The position numbers were made by a program, and so were the translations under genes. Below are positions 43,967 to 52,909 of a DNA stretch of 64,000 bases, one piece after another. Within the stretch, counting starts at the first letter, position 1, and each line of letters begins with the position of its first letter. Source of the stretch: Amycolatopsis antarctica (GTDB lineage Bacteria > Actinomycetota > Actinomycetes > Mycobacteriales > Pseudonocardiaceae); the NCBI RefSeq assembly GCF_002262875.1, contig NZ_NKYE01000002.1, positions 1-64,000 of the forward strand. Reading direction: 5' to 3'. The notes under the pieces were generated by a model that saw nothing but the letters and a program-made list of their open reading frames with translations, searched no databases and was not told the origin of the DNA.

Positions 43967-44565
43967 TGTCACCACGCCGTATCGGGGTCATGGGCGGCAC
44001 CTTCGACCCGGTGCACCACGGTCACCTCGTCGCGGCCAGCGAGGTCCAGTCCCGGTTCGGGCTGGACGAAGTGATCTTCGTGCCCACCGGCCAGCCCTGG
44101 CAGAAGAGCGATCGCGTGGTCACCCGCGCCGAGGACCGCTACCTGATGACCGTCATCGCGACGGCCTCCAACCCGGTCTTCTCCGTCAGCAGGGTGGACA
44201 TCGACCGCGACGGTCACACCTACACCGTCGACACCTTGCGGGACCTGCACCTGCAGTACCCGGACGACGAGTTGTTCTTCATCACCGGTGCCGACGCGCT
44301 GGAGCAGATCCTGAGCTGGCGCAACGCCGCCGAACTGTTCGAGCTCGCGCATTTCATCGGCGTGACCAGGCCCGGATACCACCTCGACGACCACCATCTG
44401 CCCAGCGGAAAGGTGAGCCTGGTCGAGATCACCGCCATGGCGATCTCCTCGACCGCCTGCCGGGAACGGGCCGCGGCGGGGGAACCGGTCTGGTATCTGG
44501 TCCCCGACGGCGTGGTCAGGTACATCGACAAGCGCAGTCTGTACCGGGGGCTGGAACGCTCCTGA
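43966..44565 (+). CDS. nadD: Nicotinate-nucleotide adenylyltransferase
   Basis: NadD adenylates nicotinate mononucleotide in NAD synthesis. The 199-residue product has the nucleotidyltransferase motif [11 protein letters not shown] (residues 10-20) and I-S-S-T-A-C-R near the C-terminus (the I-S-S-T-x-x-R motif). ATG 43966 is the family start; the frame is open much further upstream only as an antisense shadow of recQ. It heads the nadD-rsfS-gpgP-octT cluster. Confidence 0.97.
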   Translation: MSPRRIGVMGGTFDPVHHGHLVAASEVQSRFGLDEVIFVPTGQPWQKSDRVVTRAEDRYLMTVIATASNPVFSVSRVDIDRDGHTYTVDTLRDLHLQYPDDELFFITGADALEQILSWRNAAELFELAHFIGVTRPGYHLDDHHLPSGKVSLVEITAMAISSTACRERAAAGEPVWYLVPDGVVRYIDKRSLYRGLERS

Positions 44566-44637
44566 CGGTGCGTGTGAGCAGGCCGCCGAGGTCGGCGGGT
44601 ACCCTCGGCGGGCGCACTCACGACCCGAAGGAGCACC

Positions 44638-45036
44638 GTGGCAGCCACGTCCGAAGCCCGACAGCTCGCGACCGCTGCGGCCCATGCGGCCGCGGACAAG
44701 AAGGCGTCCGACGTTGTCGTGCTCGACGTCTCCGACCAGCTCGTCATCACCGACGCTTTCGTGATCGCCTCGGCGCCCAACGAGCGGCAGGTCGGCGCCA
44801 TCGTCGACAACGTCGAGGAGAAGCTCCGCGTGGCCGGTCACAAGCCGGTCCGCCGCGAGGGCGCCCGTGAGGGCCGCTGGGTGCTGCTCGACTACGTCGA
44901 CGTCGTCATCCACGTCCAGCACGACGAGGAACGCTCCTTCTACGGCCTGGAGCGGCTCTGGAAGGACTGTCCCCGCATCGAGGTCGAGGGCCTCGACGAG
45001 CGGGTCAGGGAGGTCTCGGGCGAGGAGTCCCCGTGA
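44638..45036 (+). CDS. rsfS: Ribosomal silencing factor RsfS
   Basis: RsfS binds L14 and blocks subunit joining when nutrients are scarce. The 132-residue product has the family core: V-V-L-D-V-S-D-Q-L-V-I-T-D-A-F-V-I-A-S, G-x-W-V-L-L-D-Y-V-D-V-V-I-H-V and E-R-S-F-Y-G-L-E-R-L-W. GTG 44638 follows GAAGGAG. The stop overlaps the next gene by 4 bases. Confidence 0.97.
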   Translation: MAATSEARQLATAAAHAAADKKASDVVVLDVSDQLVITDAFVIASAPNERQVGAIVDNVEEKLRVAGHKPVRREGAREGRWVLLDYVDVVIHVQHDEERSFYGLERLWKDCPRIEVEGLDERVREVSGEESP

Positions 45037-45647
45037 CTCTGCGCCGACTCGTACTCTGGCGGCACGGGGAGACCGACTACAACGCCACCGGACGGATGCA
45101 GGGCCATCTCGACTCCGCGCTGACCCCCGTCGGCTGGAACCAGGCCCGGTTCGCGGCGCCCGCACTGGCCAGGTTCGAGCCGGACCTGGTCATCGCCTCC
45201 GACCTGCACCGGGCCACCGACACCGCCACCGTGCTGACGGACGCGATCAGTGTGCCGCTGCGTATCGACAAGCGACTGCGCGAAACCCATCTCGGCGACT
45301 GGCAGGGCCTCACCACACCCGAGGTCGAGCAGGGCTGGCCTGGCGAACTGGTGCGCTGGCGCGCCGACCCGACCTGGGCACCGCCCGGCGGCGAGGCCAG
45401 GGTCGACGTCGCCGACCGGGCGTTCGAGGTGGTCGCGGACCTGCAGAGCGGTGAGGCCTGTCCTGGTGAGACGGTGCTGCTTGCCGCACACGGCGGCCTG
45501 ATCGTCGCCCTGACCGGCAAGCTGCTCGGCCTGCCCCTGCAGACCTGGCCCGCGCTCGCCGGGATCTCCAACTGCCACTGGGTGGAGTTGCGGCGGCGGG
45601 ACGGCATCTGGCGACTGCAGGCGTACAACGCCGGCATGACCGCCTGA
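45033..45647 (+). CDS. gpgP: Histidine phosphatase (glucosyl-3-phosphoglycerate phosphatase-like)
   Basis: A 204-residue member of the histidine phosphatase superfamily: L-W-R-H-G-E-T-D-Y-N at the N-terminus (phospho-acceptor His10), the conserved S-D-L-H-R-A-T-D-T-A, E-T-H-L-G-D-W-Q-G, and A-A-H-G-G-L in the C-terminal half. Its position between rsfS and octT equals that of M. tuberculosis Rv2419c (GpgP), which dephosphorylates glucosyl-3-phosphoglycerate in methylglucose lipopolysaccharide synthesis. The name rests on order plus family, not on a measured activity. GTG 45033 overlaps rsfS. Confidence 0.9.
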   Translation: MTLRRLVLWRHGETDYNATGRMQGHLDSALTPVGWNQARFAAPALARFEPDLVIASDLHRATDTATVLTDAISVPLRIDKRLRETHLGDWQGLTTPEVEQGWPGELVRWRADPTWAPPGGEARVDVADRAFEVVADLQSGEACPGETVLLAAHGGLIVALTGKLLGLPLQTWPALAGISNCHWVELRRRDGIWRLQAYNAGMTA

Positions 45648-45651
45648 ACGC

Positions 45652-46398
45652 GTGTCCGACCCCGGCCCGCGGCTGCTGGTCCTCGCCGACTCCCTCAGTT
45701 TCCACGGCCCGGACGGCGCGCATCCCGCCGACGACCCCCGGCTGTGGCCCAACCTCACCGCCGCCGCGCTCGGCGGCAGCGCCGACATGGCCGCGGGGAT
45801 CGGCTGGACCGCCCGCGACGCCTGGTGGTCACTCACCGGGGATCCGCGGGTGTGGGCCGACCTGCACCGGATCGACGCGCTGGTCCTTGCGGTGGGCAGC
45901 ATGGACACTTTGCCATCGCCGCTGCCGACCTACCTGCGTACCGGGCTGCGCTACCTGCGTCCCGACGGCGTCCGCCGGGTGGTGCGGCAGGCGTATCTCG
46001 CTGCGCAACCCCGCCTCGCCGTCGTGCTGCGCGGCAGGCCCGCGGTGCTCCCGACCGTGCTGACGGTGCGCTACCTGGACGCCGTGGTGGACGCCGTCCG
46101 GGTGGTCCGGCCCGGGCTGCCGGTGGTGGGCATCCTGCCGTCGGTGCACCGGGCGCCGTCCTACGGCTACGTGCACACGGTGCGGGCCGCGACGGCCGCC
46201 GCGATCGCACGCTGGGCGGAGCGAACCGAGGTGCCGCTGGTCGATCTCGCGGACACCGTCGGCCCGCATGTCCTCGGCGGGCACGGTAACCCCGACGGTA
46301 TCCACTGGGGCTGGGAAGGGCATCGGTCGGTGGGCACGGCGATGACCGGGGTACTGGGCCCGTTGCTCGCGGGGCAGCGCACTCGCGGCGCAACGTAG
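45652..46398 (+). CDS. octT: Diglucosylglycerate octanoyltransferase (OctT-like)
   Basis: A 248-residue SGNH-fold acyltransferase: L-A-D-S-L-S-F-H-G near residue 11 holds the nucleophile Ser, and N-P-D-G-I-H-W-G-W-E-G-H near residue 218 the Asp/His pair. In mycobacteria OctT (Rv2418c) octanoylates diglucosylglycerate, an early precursor of methylglucose lipopolysaccharides. The location directly after gpgP is conserved. It starts 4 bases after gpgP (GTG 45652). Confidence 0.9.
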   Translation: MSDPGPRLLVLADSLSFHGPDGAHPADDPRLWPNLTAAALGGSADMAAGIGWTARDAWWSLTGDPRVWADLHRIDALVLAVGSMDTLPSPLPTYLRTGLRYLRPDGVRRVVRQAYLAAQPRLAVVLRGRPAVLPTVLTVRYLDAVVDAVRVVRPGLPVVGILPSVHRAPSYGYVHTVRAATAAAIARWAERTEVPLVDLADTVGPHVLGGHGNPDGIHWGWEGHRSVGTAMTGVLGPLLAGQRTRGAT

Positions 46399-46408
46399 GC
46401 TGGCGGGG
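46396..46408 (+). promoter_or_regulatory. Putative -10 box, leaderless degV transcript
   Basis: TAGGCT at 46396-46401 stands 6 bases before GTG 46408. It overlaps the octT stop codon, so a separate degV promoter lies in the end of octT. Confidence 0.45.
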
Positions 46409-47277
46409 TGTCGGTCGCCGTAGTCACGGATTCCACAGCCCACCTCCCGGAGGGCTTCGCGCAACGGCACGCGATCACCGTCGTCCCGCTGCACGTGCTG
46501 ATCGACGGGGTGTCCGGTCTCGACGGGGTGGAGGTCGGCCCCTCGGCCGTGGCCGAGGCTCTCGGCCAGCGTCGCACCGTCACCACCTCGCTGCCGACCC
46601 CCGCCGAGTTCGAGTCCGTCTACCGCGCCGCCCTGGACGAGGGGGCGGACGGCGTGGTGTCGGTGCACCTGTCCCGGGAACTGTCCGGCACCTGGAACGC
46701 GGCGGTCCGGGCGGCGAACGCGGTCGGTGCGGACCGGGTGCGTGTCGTCGACTCCCGCACCACCGCGATGGGGCTCGGTTTCGCCGCGCTGCACGCCGCG
46801 CAGGCCTCGGCGGCGGGCGCCTGCGCGGCGGAGGTGGAGGCGGCTGCCGTCTCGGCCGCGGGCTCCTCGCAGACCCTGTTCGCGGTCGAGACGCTGGAGT
46901 TCCTGCGCAAGGGCGGGCGCATCGGCGCGGCCGCGGCACTGCTGGGCACCGCGTTGTCGGTGAAGCCGGTGCTGCGGGTGGCTGACGGACGGATCCAGCC
47001 GCTGGAGAAGGTGCGGACGATGAACCGGGCCATCGCGCGACTGGTGGACCTCGCCGCGGAGACCGCGGGGGAGGAGCCGGTGGAGCTGGCCGTGCATCAT
47101 CTCGGCTCCCCGGAACGGGCCGTGGAGGTCGCCAACCGGCTGGAGGAGCGGTTGCCGGAGTCCCGAGGTTGCCTGGTGTCCGAGATCGGCGCCGTGGTCG
47201 GCGCGCACACCGGCCCCGGCGTGCTCGGTGTGGTGGTGCAGAAGCCCGCGAGCCCGGTCCGTGGCGGCCTCGCCTGA
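46408..47277 (+). CDS. DegV-family fatty-acid-binding protein
   Basis: DegV proteins bind a fatty acyl chain and, in Firmicutes, serve the FakA/FakB fatty-acid kinase as FakB. The 289-residue product has V-V-T-D-S-T-A-H-L-P at the N-terminus, T-S-L-P-T-P-A-E-F and H-L-S-R-E-L-S-G-T-W-N-A-A, R-V-V-D-S-R, L-R-K-G-G-R-I-G, and the C-terminal G-A-V-V-G-A-H-T-G-P-G. No FakA is seen in the window. In mycobacteria eis follows degV; here comEA does. Confidence 0.95.
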   Translation: MSVAVVTDSTAHLPEGFAQRHAITVVPLHVLIDGVSGLDGVEVGPSAVAEALGQRRTVTTSLPTPAEFESVYRAALDEGADGVVSVHLSRELSGTWNAAVRAANAVGADRVRVVDSRTTAMGLGFAALHAAQASAAGACAAEVEAAAVSAAGSSQTLFAVETLEFLRKGGRIGAAAALLGTALSVKPVLRVADGRIQPLEKVRTMNRAIARLVDLAAETAGEEPVELAVHHLGSPERAVEVANRLEERLPESRGCLVSEIGAVVGAHTGPGVLGVVVQKPASPVRGGLA

Positions 47278-47443
47278 CTTTTCGTTGACCGCCGGCGTGG
47301 GGATCGGCTGCGGCTCTCGGCGGGCCGCGTCGTCGCACACCGGCCAGGATCGGGCGCACCGACCTGCCCGGCCGGTTGTGCACATCCCCCCGGCTGTCCA
47401 CAGGGCGCGGAGTCGGCGCTGTTCCGTACCGGCCCGCGCTCCC

Positions 47444-47457
47444 TAGCGTCGGTGGGG
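47444..47457 (+). promoter_or_regulatory. Putative -10 box, leaderless comEA transcript
   Basis: TAGCGT at 47444-47449 stands 7 bases before GTG 47457. The 179 bases between degV and comEA hold no other gene. Confidence 0.4.
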
Positions 47458-48299
47458 TGTTCGACAGATCAGGCCAGGCGGCCACATCCCCGAAACCGCA
47501 CCGCGGCGGCACCGCGCCGAGCGCGCGGCTGGCACAGCTCGCGGCCGCGGCCTCCGCCGCGGCCGGCGGACCGGCGGCGGACGCGCGACGCGTGTCCGGC
47601 AGGCTGGTGGAGCGCTGGGTGCCCACCTCGGTGGCCGAACGGGGATCGCCGGGGCCTCGGCGTTGGATTCTGGTGGCCGCCTTGCTCGGCGTGGTCGTGG
47701 CCGTGCTTGCCGGATCCGCGCTGCTGCGGAGTCCACCGAGCGCCGAGGCGCCACCCCCGCTGCCCGCCGCGCGCGATTCGTCTTCCGCGAAACCGGCCGC
47801 CGGGCCTCCTTCGTCGGCGCCCGCCGCCGAAGGGGTGGTGGTCAGCGTCGTCGGCCGGGTGTCCGCGCCCGGTCTGGTCACCCTGCCCGCGGGCGCACGG
47901 GTCGCGGACGCGCTCACCGCGGTGGGCGGAACCGTGGCCGACACCGACATCAGTGCCCTCAACCTTGCCCGCAGGCTGACCGACGGCGAGCAGGTGTACG
48001 TCGGCGTACCCGTACCGCCGGACGTGCAACCAGCACCGCTGGCGGCCCCGGTCCCGGACGCCCCCGGCGCCGCTCCGGGCGCCGCGCCAGGGGCCGCGCA
48101 AGGGGCGAAGGTCAACCTCAACACAGCGACCGCGGAGCAGCTCGACGCACTGCCCGGAGTCGGTGAGGTGACGGCGAAGCGCATCGTCGACTGGCGGACC
48201 CAGCACGGCACTTTCGGTGCGGTGGAACAACTTCGTGAGGTCGATGGTATCGGTGAGACCCGATTTTCGAAATTGCGCGAACACGTGAGCGTGCGGTGA
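47457..48299 (+). CDS. comEA: ComEA-like helix-hairpin-helix DNA-binding protein
   Basis: A 280-residue membrane-anchored DNA receptor. One transmembrane helix (residues ~72-90, W-I-L-V-A-A-L-L-G-V-V-V-A-V-L) is followed by a Pro/Ala linker, an SLBB domain (V-S-V-V-G-R-V-S-A-P-G-L-V) and two helix-hairpin-helix motifs (L-D-A-L-P-G-V-G-E and V-D-G-I-G-E) at the C-terminus. GTG 47457 is the family start; the frame continues upstream as non-coding. comEC overlaps its stop by 4 bases. Confidence 0.94.
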   Translation: MFDRSGQAATSPKPHRGGTAPSARLAQLAAAASAAAGGPAADARRVSGRLVERWVPTSVAERGSPGPRRWILVAALLGVVVAVLAGSALLRSPPSAEAPPPLPAARDSSSAKPAAGPPSSAPAAEGVVVSVVGRVSAPGLVTLPAGARVADALTAVGGTVADTDISALNLARRLTDGEQVYVGVPVPPDVQPAPLAAPVPDAPGAAPGAAPGAAQGAKVNLNTATAEQLDALPGVGEVTAKRIVDWRTQHGTFGAVEQLREVDGIGETRFSKLREHVSVR

Positions 48300-50677
48300 C
48301 GCCCGCGGCCGTGGCGGTCAGATCGGAGCAGGACCTGCGCCTGCTCGCCCCGGCGCTGGCGGTCTGGCTGGCGGCGCTACTGGGCCTGTTGGCCGGATGG
48401 TGGGCGGCGATCGTCGTGGGCGCGCTCGCCGCGTCGGCGGGCGCGATGGGTCTCCGCCAGAGCCCGGTGCGTGGGGACCGGCGCCGGGTGGCGTTCGGTG
48501 CGCTTCTCGTCTGTGGCGTGCTGTCCGCCGCGCCACTGGGGGTGCGCCTGCTGGAGGCCGAGCAGGACGACATGCGTGGCCTCGCCGCCCGGGGCGGCGA
48601 GGCGGAGATGTCGGTGACGGTGACCGAACGACCTCGGCCGGTCCGGTCACCCGGATACGGGGACCAGCAGGGCGGATCCCGCAGCGTTGTCATCGCCGGG
48701 GAGCTCGATCGCGCCGTGGTCGGCGGTGATCCGGTGGCGAGTACCGGCCGAACACTGCTGATCGCACCGTTCGACGACTGGTCGCGGATACTGCCTGGCC
48801 AGCGGGTCACCGCGACCGGCAGCCTGGCACCGCCCCGCTCCGGGGAGCTGACGGTCGGGGTGCTGTACGTGCGGGGCCCACCGGTGATCTCCGGCGGTGC
48901 GCCGTGGTTCCAGGTGGCCGCCGAGTCGATGCGTGCCGCACTCCGTGAGGCGTGTTCCGTTCTCCCGGAGGAGCCGGCCGGACTGCTGCCCGGGCTCGTC
49001 GTCGGCGACACCACAGGCCTGTCCTCGCGAGTCGAGGAGGACTTCCTCGACTCCGGCATGTCACATCTCACGGCGGTATCTGGCACCAATGTGGCAATTA
49101 CCTGTGGTGCCGTGCTGCTGACCGCGCGGTTGCTGCGTGCCGGACCGAGGTTCGCCGCCGTGACGGCCGGTGCGGCGCTGCTCGCCTTCCTGGTCCTGGT
49201 AGGGCCGGAACCCAGCGTCCTGCGCGCCGGGGTGATGGGTGCGATCGCCCTGCTGGCGCTGGCACTCGGCCGGCACGGTTCGGCCCTGCCCGCGCTCGCC
49301 TGCGCGGTGATCGGCCTGGTGCTGTGGGACCCGGCGATGGCGGTGAGCTTCGGCTTCGCGCTCTCGGTCATCGCCACCGGCGCACTCGTCCTGGTCGCTC
49401 CCCGATGGTCGGAGATGCTGGCACGGAAGGGGATCCCACCGGGTTTCGCCGAGGGGCTCGCGGTTCCGCTGGCGGCGTTCGTCGCGACGGCGCCGGTGAT
49501 CGCCGGGATGGCGGGCGAGATCAGCCTCGTCGCGGTGGCGGCGAACGTACTGGCGGCGCCGGTGGTCGCACCGGCCACGATCTTCGGTGTCCTCGCGGCG
49601 GCACTGGCTCCGTGGTGGCCCGGAGCCGCCGAGGTACTGGTGCACGCTGCCGCGCCTGAGGCGGAGTGGCTGATCTTCGTGGCACGGGAGGCGGCCGGCC
49701 TGCCCTGGGCCGTATTGCCGTGGCCCTCGGGCTGGTGGGGCGGACTCCTCGCGGCCCTGCTCGCCGTGGTCGCTGTGGTCGCGCTGCGCAGGCGCGGCGT
49801 CCGCATCTGCCTGGCCCTGCTGCTCGCGGGAGCGCTGCTCGTGGCGGTCCCCGGGCAGGTGATCTCCCCGTCCTGGCCTCCTGCCGGGTGGGCCATCACC
49901 GCCTGCGATGTCGGCCAGGGTGACGGGCTGGTACTGGCGACCGGCGAACCCGGGCGGGCGATCGTGGTGGACACCGGCCCCGAACCCGGGCCGGTCGACG
50001 AATGCCTGGACCGGCTGGATGTCGAGCGGGTACCGCTGGTGATCCTCAGTCATCTCCACGCCGACCACATCGGCGGGCTGCGCTCGGTGTTCGAGAGCCG
50101 GGCAGTCGGTGCGGTGGCCGTGGGGCCCGGCCGGCGGCCGGATTGGGCGTGGCGCTCGGTGGCGGCAACCGCCTCGGCAGCCGGTGTGCCGCTGCTGGAG
50201 CTGAGCGTGGGGCAGCGGCTGTCCTGGCCCGCGCTCACCGTGGACGTGCTCGGGCCGGAGTACGTGCCGCCGCAGGATTCGTCGGAGGAGGACGGCACCG
50301 GGATCAACAACACCTCGGTGGTGATGCGCGCGGCCACGTCCGCGGGCACGGTATTGCTCACCGGCGACGTCGAACTCGCGGCTCAGTCCGACCTGCTTGC
50401 CTCCGGAGCCGACCTGCGCTCCGACATCCTGAAGGTGCCGCACCATGGCAGTCGTTTCGCCCTTCCAGAGTTCCTTGGTGCTGCCGGTGCCCGGGTGGCT
50501 CTGGTGAGCGTGGGGGAGGGGAACAGGTATGGGCATCCGAATCCGGTGACCTTGGATGTCCTGTCGGCGGGTGGTGCGTTGATCGCGCGGACCGATACCG
50601 ACGGGGATGCGGCGGTGGTGCCGGACGAGCGTGGTCCGGCGGTGGTCCGGCGAGGCCGTCAGCGCCATCCGTGCTGA
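48296..50677 (+). CDS. comEC: ComEC/Rec2 DNA-uptake channel with metallo-beta-lactamase domain
   Basis: The 793-residue product has an N-terminal DUF4131 region, the central competence domain with about 8-10 helices (including S-H-L-T-A-V-S-G-T-N-V-A near residue 259), and a C-terminal metallo-beta-lactamase-like domain (C-D-V-G-Q-G-D, H-L-H-A-D-H-I-G-G near residue 585, and H-H-G-S). In competent bacteria it carries single-stranded DNA across the membrane and may trim it. Whether this organism is competent is unknown. GTG 48296 overlaps comEA. Confidence 0.95.
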   Translation: MTPAAVAVRSEQDLRLLAPALAVWLAALLGLLAGWWAAIVVGALAASAGAMGLRQSPVRGDRRRVAFGALLVCGVLSAAPLGVRLLEAEQDDMRGLAARGGEAEMSVTVTERPRPVRSPGYGDQQGGSRSVVIAGELDRAVVGGDPVASTGRTLLIAPFDDWSRILPGQRVTATGSLAPPRSGELTVGVLYVRGPPVISGGAPWFQVAAESMRAALREACSVLPEEPAGLLPGLVVGDTTGLSSRVEEDFLDSGMSHLTAVSGTNVAITCGAVLLTARLLRAGPRFAAVTAGAALLAFLVLVGPEPSVLRAGVMGAIALLALALGRHGSALPALACAVIGLVLWDPAMAVSFGFALSVIATGALVLVAPRWSEMLARKGIPPGFAEGLAVPLAAFVATAPVIAGMAGEISLVAVAANVLAAPVVAPATIFGVLAAALAPWWPGAAEVLVHAAAPEAEWLIFVAREAAGLPWAVLPWPSGWWGGLLAALLAVVAVVALRRRGVRICLALLLAGALLVAVPGQVISPSWPPAGWAITACDVGQGDGLVLATGEPGRAIVVDTGPEPGPVDECLDRLDVERVPLVILSHLHADHIGGLRSVFESRAVGAVAVGPGRRPDWAWRSVAATASAAGVPLLELSVGQRLSWPALTVDVLGPEYVPPQDSSEEDGTGINNTSVVMRAATSAGTVLLTGDVELAAQSDLLASGADLRSDILKVPHHGSRFALPEFLGAAGARVALVSVGEGNRYGHPNPVTLDVLSAGGALIARTDTDGDAAVVPDERGPAVVRRGRQRHPC

Positions 50678-51205
50678 CGACCCTGTGCCCGACCATCCAC
50701 AGTGGACTCGATGGTCATGCGGTGTGCGCCGGCGGCGGTCGCGAATCGGCAGGAGGCGCCGAAGTGGGTGCTCTCGATCCGTTGTCCCTTCACAAGTCTC
50801 ACGACGGCTGGACGACAGCGTGTCGCGGCACGAAGGTTTCGCGCGCTCACCGGCGGCCGACCCGTAACCCGCGGACGGTTCCGCGCAGCCGAGCTGATTC
50901 CCACCGCCGGCGCGCAGTGCGGCCGCGGGCCCGGACCGTGATTGCTTCCCCGTGCCATGGGCCGCTCGCGCAACGGGCCACGGTGGCGGTGCCGTCCGCA
51001 CCACAGCACTGCTCGTGGAGGACGAGTTCGGCAGCACACAGGTCTGCGGAGATTGCCGTCGGTCCGTCTGGTGCTTGCCGCCGACACAGATCGACTGCTC
51101 GACAGAATGCCGTCGCTCAAGTGGCAGTTACAGGACTTGGGGTCCACGAATTGTTGCGCGAGAGCGACAGTGGGTGGATCACCGTCAGAGGGGAGAGATG
51201 GTGCG
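50678..51205. other. Gene-free stretch between comEC and the WXG100-like gene
   Basis: No open frame here has convincing family features or a matched ribosome binding site. Frames on both strands are open for 80-200 codons but are Arg/Pro-rich and look like shadows. One plus-strand frame ends G-V-H-E-L-L-R-E-S-D-S-G-W-I-T-V-R-G-E (about 51130-51190), which looks more protein-like and may be a gene remnant. The last 20 bases contain GAGGGGAGAG, the ribosome binding site of the next gene. Confidence 0.4.
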
Positions 51206-52193
51206 ATGGCGATTCCTGAGCTTTCGAGCCCGTTGTGGTCGGCCGTGAAAGTGATATGGGACGAGTGGCCCCCGGACAGCGAGGACACGGCGAGCCAGCT
51301 CGCGCTGAGTTGGCAGCGGGCCGCTGAAACGGTGACCAGGGCAGGCGAGCAGGCCGGTCGCGCAGCTGCCGCGACCGGCGCGGCGTGGCCGGACGAGGCC
51401 GGCGTCGTGTTGCGGGGGGCGGTCGACGATCAACTCGCGCGGGTCGCCGAGATGGTTCAGCACATGGGTGGGCAGACCGCCCGTGCGTCCGCGTATGCCG
51501 GGCAACTGACCGGCGTCAAGACCGCGATCACCCAGCTGGTCGCGCAGGCGGACCCCGTTTACGAACTCATGATCGTCAACCCTTTCATGCGCCCGTGGGC
51601 GCAACAGGTGGTTCGACATGGTCGCGCAGGAATGCCGTCAGCTCGTCGCGAGCGCACTCGGTGGCGTCGTGGATCTCGCTCGGGACGGCGACGCCATGCT
51701 GGACCGGGCCAAAGCACTCGTGGCCGCCGGTGCGAGCGTCGCCGGGGAGACGATCGACCGGGCAGCCGGACTGGCCGGGGCGGTGAACATCGTCGCCCAG
51801 CACGTCCTCGGTCAGCACACGCTCGGCGCCTGCGTCGGAGCGTCTGGAGACGTGGGCGCGGGCAGCGGCTCACTCACCGGCTGCGTTGTCCGAGCTCCGG
51901 ACGGCGAGTGGGCACTCACCGGCAGTGTGTCGGCCACGGCTGGCCCGGGCGCAGGCTTGTTCTTCGGGGCTGGTCCTCTGATCAGCAACGGGCAAACCGT
52001 AGACGCCCAAGAAGGCACCACCGTCCATGGCGAGGTGTCCGGGGCCGTGGGCCCGGGCGGGTCGGTATCCCATGACGTCGGGCCCAGCGGAACATGGACG
52101 TCGATCCCCATGGCGGGGGTCGGAACGGGCGCCGGGACCAGCGCAGGTGCCGCGCACACCGGGGTGCTGCCATTGACCGGCGACGACGACTGA
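51206..52193 (+). pseudogene. WXG100-like T7SS-associated protein gene with a one-base frameshift
   Basis: From ATG 51206 (ribosome binding site GAGGGGAGAG) the product starts M-A-I-P-E-L-S-S-P-L-W-S-A-V-K, has W-D-E-W-P-P-D-S-E and a long helical domain to M-R-P-W-A-Q-Q. There the frame shifts: one G fewer at 51607-51608 would read A-Q-Q-W-F-D-M-V-A-Q-E-C-R-Q-L-V and join the 191-residue second part. That part has more helices, then a Gly/Thr/Ser-rich, probably beta-structured domain ending G-V-L-P-L-T-G-D-D-D. It resembles the long WXG100-like proteins of actinobacteria. As read, it makes a truncated product, unless ATG 51618 restarts translation. Confidence 0.8.
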
Positions 52194-52229
52194 GCCTGCC
52201 GTGAGCAGTGGAAAGGATCTGACCGCACG

Positions 52230-52577
52230 ATGAACGACACCGAGATCATCCGCGTCCGGGCAGCGGTGAACCGACTGGCCGACATCGACGCGACCGCGGA
52301 ATCCACGGACGGCCTGGTGACCGCCTCGGTCGACGCGTGGGGCGAGTTGCGGTCTTTACGACTGGACCCACGCATCTACCGGACGGCCGATGCCGACGCT
52401 CTCGCGAAAACCATTACCCACACCGTCCAGTCCGCCGCACATACTGCCCATCACCGGGTGTTCTCGGCGGTCGCGCCGCTGCTGCCCGACGAGGTCACCG
52501 CCGACGACTTCGATCCCGTCGCCGACCCGGTCCTGCACGTACTCGCCCGTACCGCAGACCCTGCGACGCACTCATGA
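52230..52577 (+). CDS. YbaB/EbfC-family nucleoid-associated-like protein
   Basis: A 115-residue protein with an N-terminal coiled-coil-like helix, a beta-hairpin with S-V-D-A-W-G-E-L-R-S-L-R-L-D-P-R-I-Y, and a C-terminal helix, matching the YbaB/EbfC fold. Paralogues of this kind, such as EspL, sit in type VII secretion (ESX) loci of actinobacteria. The stop overlaps the next ATG. ATG 52230 follows a weak AAAGGAT. Confidence 0.8.
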   Translation: MNDTEIIRVRAAVNRLADIDATAESTDGLVTASVDAWGELRSLRLDPRIYRTADADALAKTITHTVQSAAHTAHHRVFSAVAPLLPDEVTADDFDPVADPVLHVLARTADPATHS

Positions 52578-52909
52578 CCGGCCCCTCCGGCGGAAACCTG
52601 CACATGGACACCGCGGCCACCGAACGGGCCATGGCCGCACTCGCCGCCGCGGGCGAAGATCTGCGCACCGGCTGGGAAACGTCCCTGTCCGCCATCACGT
52701 CACTGGACGGCCAACTGGGACAAGGACCCCTCGGCCAGAACTTTCTCGGCGACTACGGTCCTGCCGCGACGGCCATACGACAAGCCGCGAACCAGTGCGT
52801 GAGCGGACCTGGCCGGATCGCTGCCGCCGGTCAGGCCGGCATCGCCGACTACGCGCAGGCCGACACCGACGGCGCCGCCGGCTTCCACACCAGGAACAGG
52901 GCTGAATAG
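52574..52909 (+). CDS. WXG100-like / ESX secretion-associated small protein
   Basis: The 111-residue product has L-R-T-G-W-E-T-S-L near residue 36 and two predicted helices separated by a G-P-L-G-Q linker. This hairpin shape is that of ESX substrates and chaperones, but the W-x-G motif is not exact. ATG 52574 overlaps the YbaB-like stop (ATGA). It is probably the last gene of a three-gene cassette. Confidence 0.7.
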   Translation: MTGPSGGNLHMDTAATERAMAALAAAGEDLRTGWETSLSAITSLDGQLGQGPLGQNFLGDYGPAATAIRQAANQCVSGPGRIAAAGQAGIADYAQADTDGAAGFHTRNRAE

